Origin: Ignavibacteriales bacterium
Lineage (GTDB): Bacteria; Bacteroidota; Ignavibacteria; Ignavibacteriales; Ignavibacteriaceae
Reading direction: 5' to 3'
Length of the DNA: 6,640 nt
Assembly: GCA_027347125.1 (NCBI GenBank)
Contig: DAIERC010000382.1
Span: 1 to 6,640, forward strand
Under the pieces are notes generated by a model that worked only from the letters and a program-made list of their open reading frames with translations, had not been told where the DNA came from and ran no database searches. The position numbers were made by a program, and so were the translations under genes. The first letter of the stretch is position 1. Every line of letters begins with the position of its first letter. Positions 6,332 through 6,640 of this stretch are shown one piece after another.

Positions 6332-6640
6332 ATGAATTATTTTTATACGGGGGTTTTACTTTTTTTCGCAGCGGGGATTATTACACTCTTCATACAAGAT
6401 AAATGGAAGGGAGTTTTCTTCACTTCAATTTCTATAATTGCACAGTTCTTTATACTGCCGTACATATTTTCATCCATAGTTTATGGTAATTCATTCAGCA
6501 TTAATATAGATTTTTTTGAGCCGGTAGGAACTGCCGCTTTAAGGCTCGATCCGTTAGCCGCGTTTTTTTCTCTCATTATTTCTGCCGGAGCTGTGTTCGC
6601 CTCGATATATTCGGTTGGATACATGAAGCATTATATTGCC
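6332..6640 (+). CDS. Proton-translocating NuoL/HyfB-like membrane subunit, 3'-truncated by window end
   Basis: The visible 103 residues start at ATG 6332, with AGGAG 10 bases upstream overlapping the stop of the EIIA gene. Hydrophobic helices lie at about 5-21 and 28-50. RLDPLAAFFSLIISAGAVFASIYSVGYMKHY follows at 71-101. The R-(L/V)-D-x-L-x-x-FF and IYS-x-GYM-x-HY pattern is characteristic of the antiporter-like subunits of complex I, group 4 [NiFe] hydrogenases (HyfB/HycC) and Mrp complexes. This reading favours HyfB/HycC or NuoL, but the window ends before the proton-channel Lys/Glu helices. The protein would sit in the inner membrane and pump protons or sodium as part of a larger complex encoded beyond the window. 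The name should be settled from the genes downstream. Confidence 0.85.
   Translation, partial: MNYFYTGVLLFFAAGIITLFIQDKWKGVFFTSISIIAQFFILPYIFSSIVYGNSFSINIDFFEPVGTAALRLDPLAAFFSLIISAGAVFASIYSVGYMKHYIA

Overview
The window is AT-rich, with Lys/Asn-rich proteins and fairly strong Shine-Dalgarno (SD) sequences (AAAGGAG, GGAG, AGGTGGAG). It looks chromosomal. The protein styles (PD40/TolB-like propeller, Tat-exported sugar isomerase, long sodium:solute symporter, hydrogenase-4/complex-I-like membrane subunit) suggest the Bacteroidota/Chlorobi/Ignavibacteria neighbourhood. Frequent SD sites argue for an Ignavibacteria-like member rather than a classical Bacteroides relative. This placement is by style and memory only; there is no rRNA or marker gene here.

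Layout. (1) Positions 1-501, + strand: the 3' end of a TolB-like beta-propeller gene, interrupted by an in-frame TGA exactly where the Gly of a repeated SPDGK motif should be. (2) 543-1421, +: a Tat-signal sugar phosphate isomerase/epimerase-type TIM barrel. (3) 1528-2511, +: an extended SDR NAD-dependent epimerase/dehydratase starting at TTG, followed by a weak terminator. (4) 2512-2780: a convergent intergenic region with a well-placed SD and ATG opening a 10-codon frame that runs, one frame off, into a hydrophobic stretch resembling the start of DUF2905 membrane proteins. This is probably a decayed small gene. It also holds an 8-bp dyad. (5) 2781-3275, -: an unrecognised Ser/Asn-rich 164-aa protein with a clear SD and two palindromes over its putative promoter. 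(6) 3489-5447, -: a 652-aa sodium:solute symporter with a long C-terminal extension. (7) 5448-5646: a divergent intergenic region with candidate promoters for both sides and a GGACAT direct repeat one helical turn apart. (8) 5647-6318, +: an HTH domain fused to a PTS EIIA domain. (9) 6332-6640, +: the start of a proton-translocating NuoL/HyfB-like subunit, spaced 13 bases after the EIIA gene and probably co-transcribed.

How the genes may work together. The isomerase, SDR and symporter fit uptake and isomerisation/oxidation of a sugar or related polyol, but no substrate can be read from the sequence. The right-hand end is a separate unit in which a phosphorylation-competent HTH-EIIA protein appears to head an operon for an energy-conserving membrane complex. 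That arrangement is the most interesting part of the window. No RNA genes, insertion sequences, CRISPR arrays or phage genes were seen.
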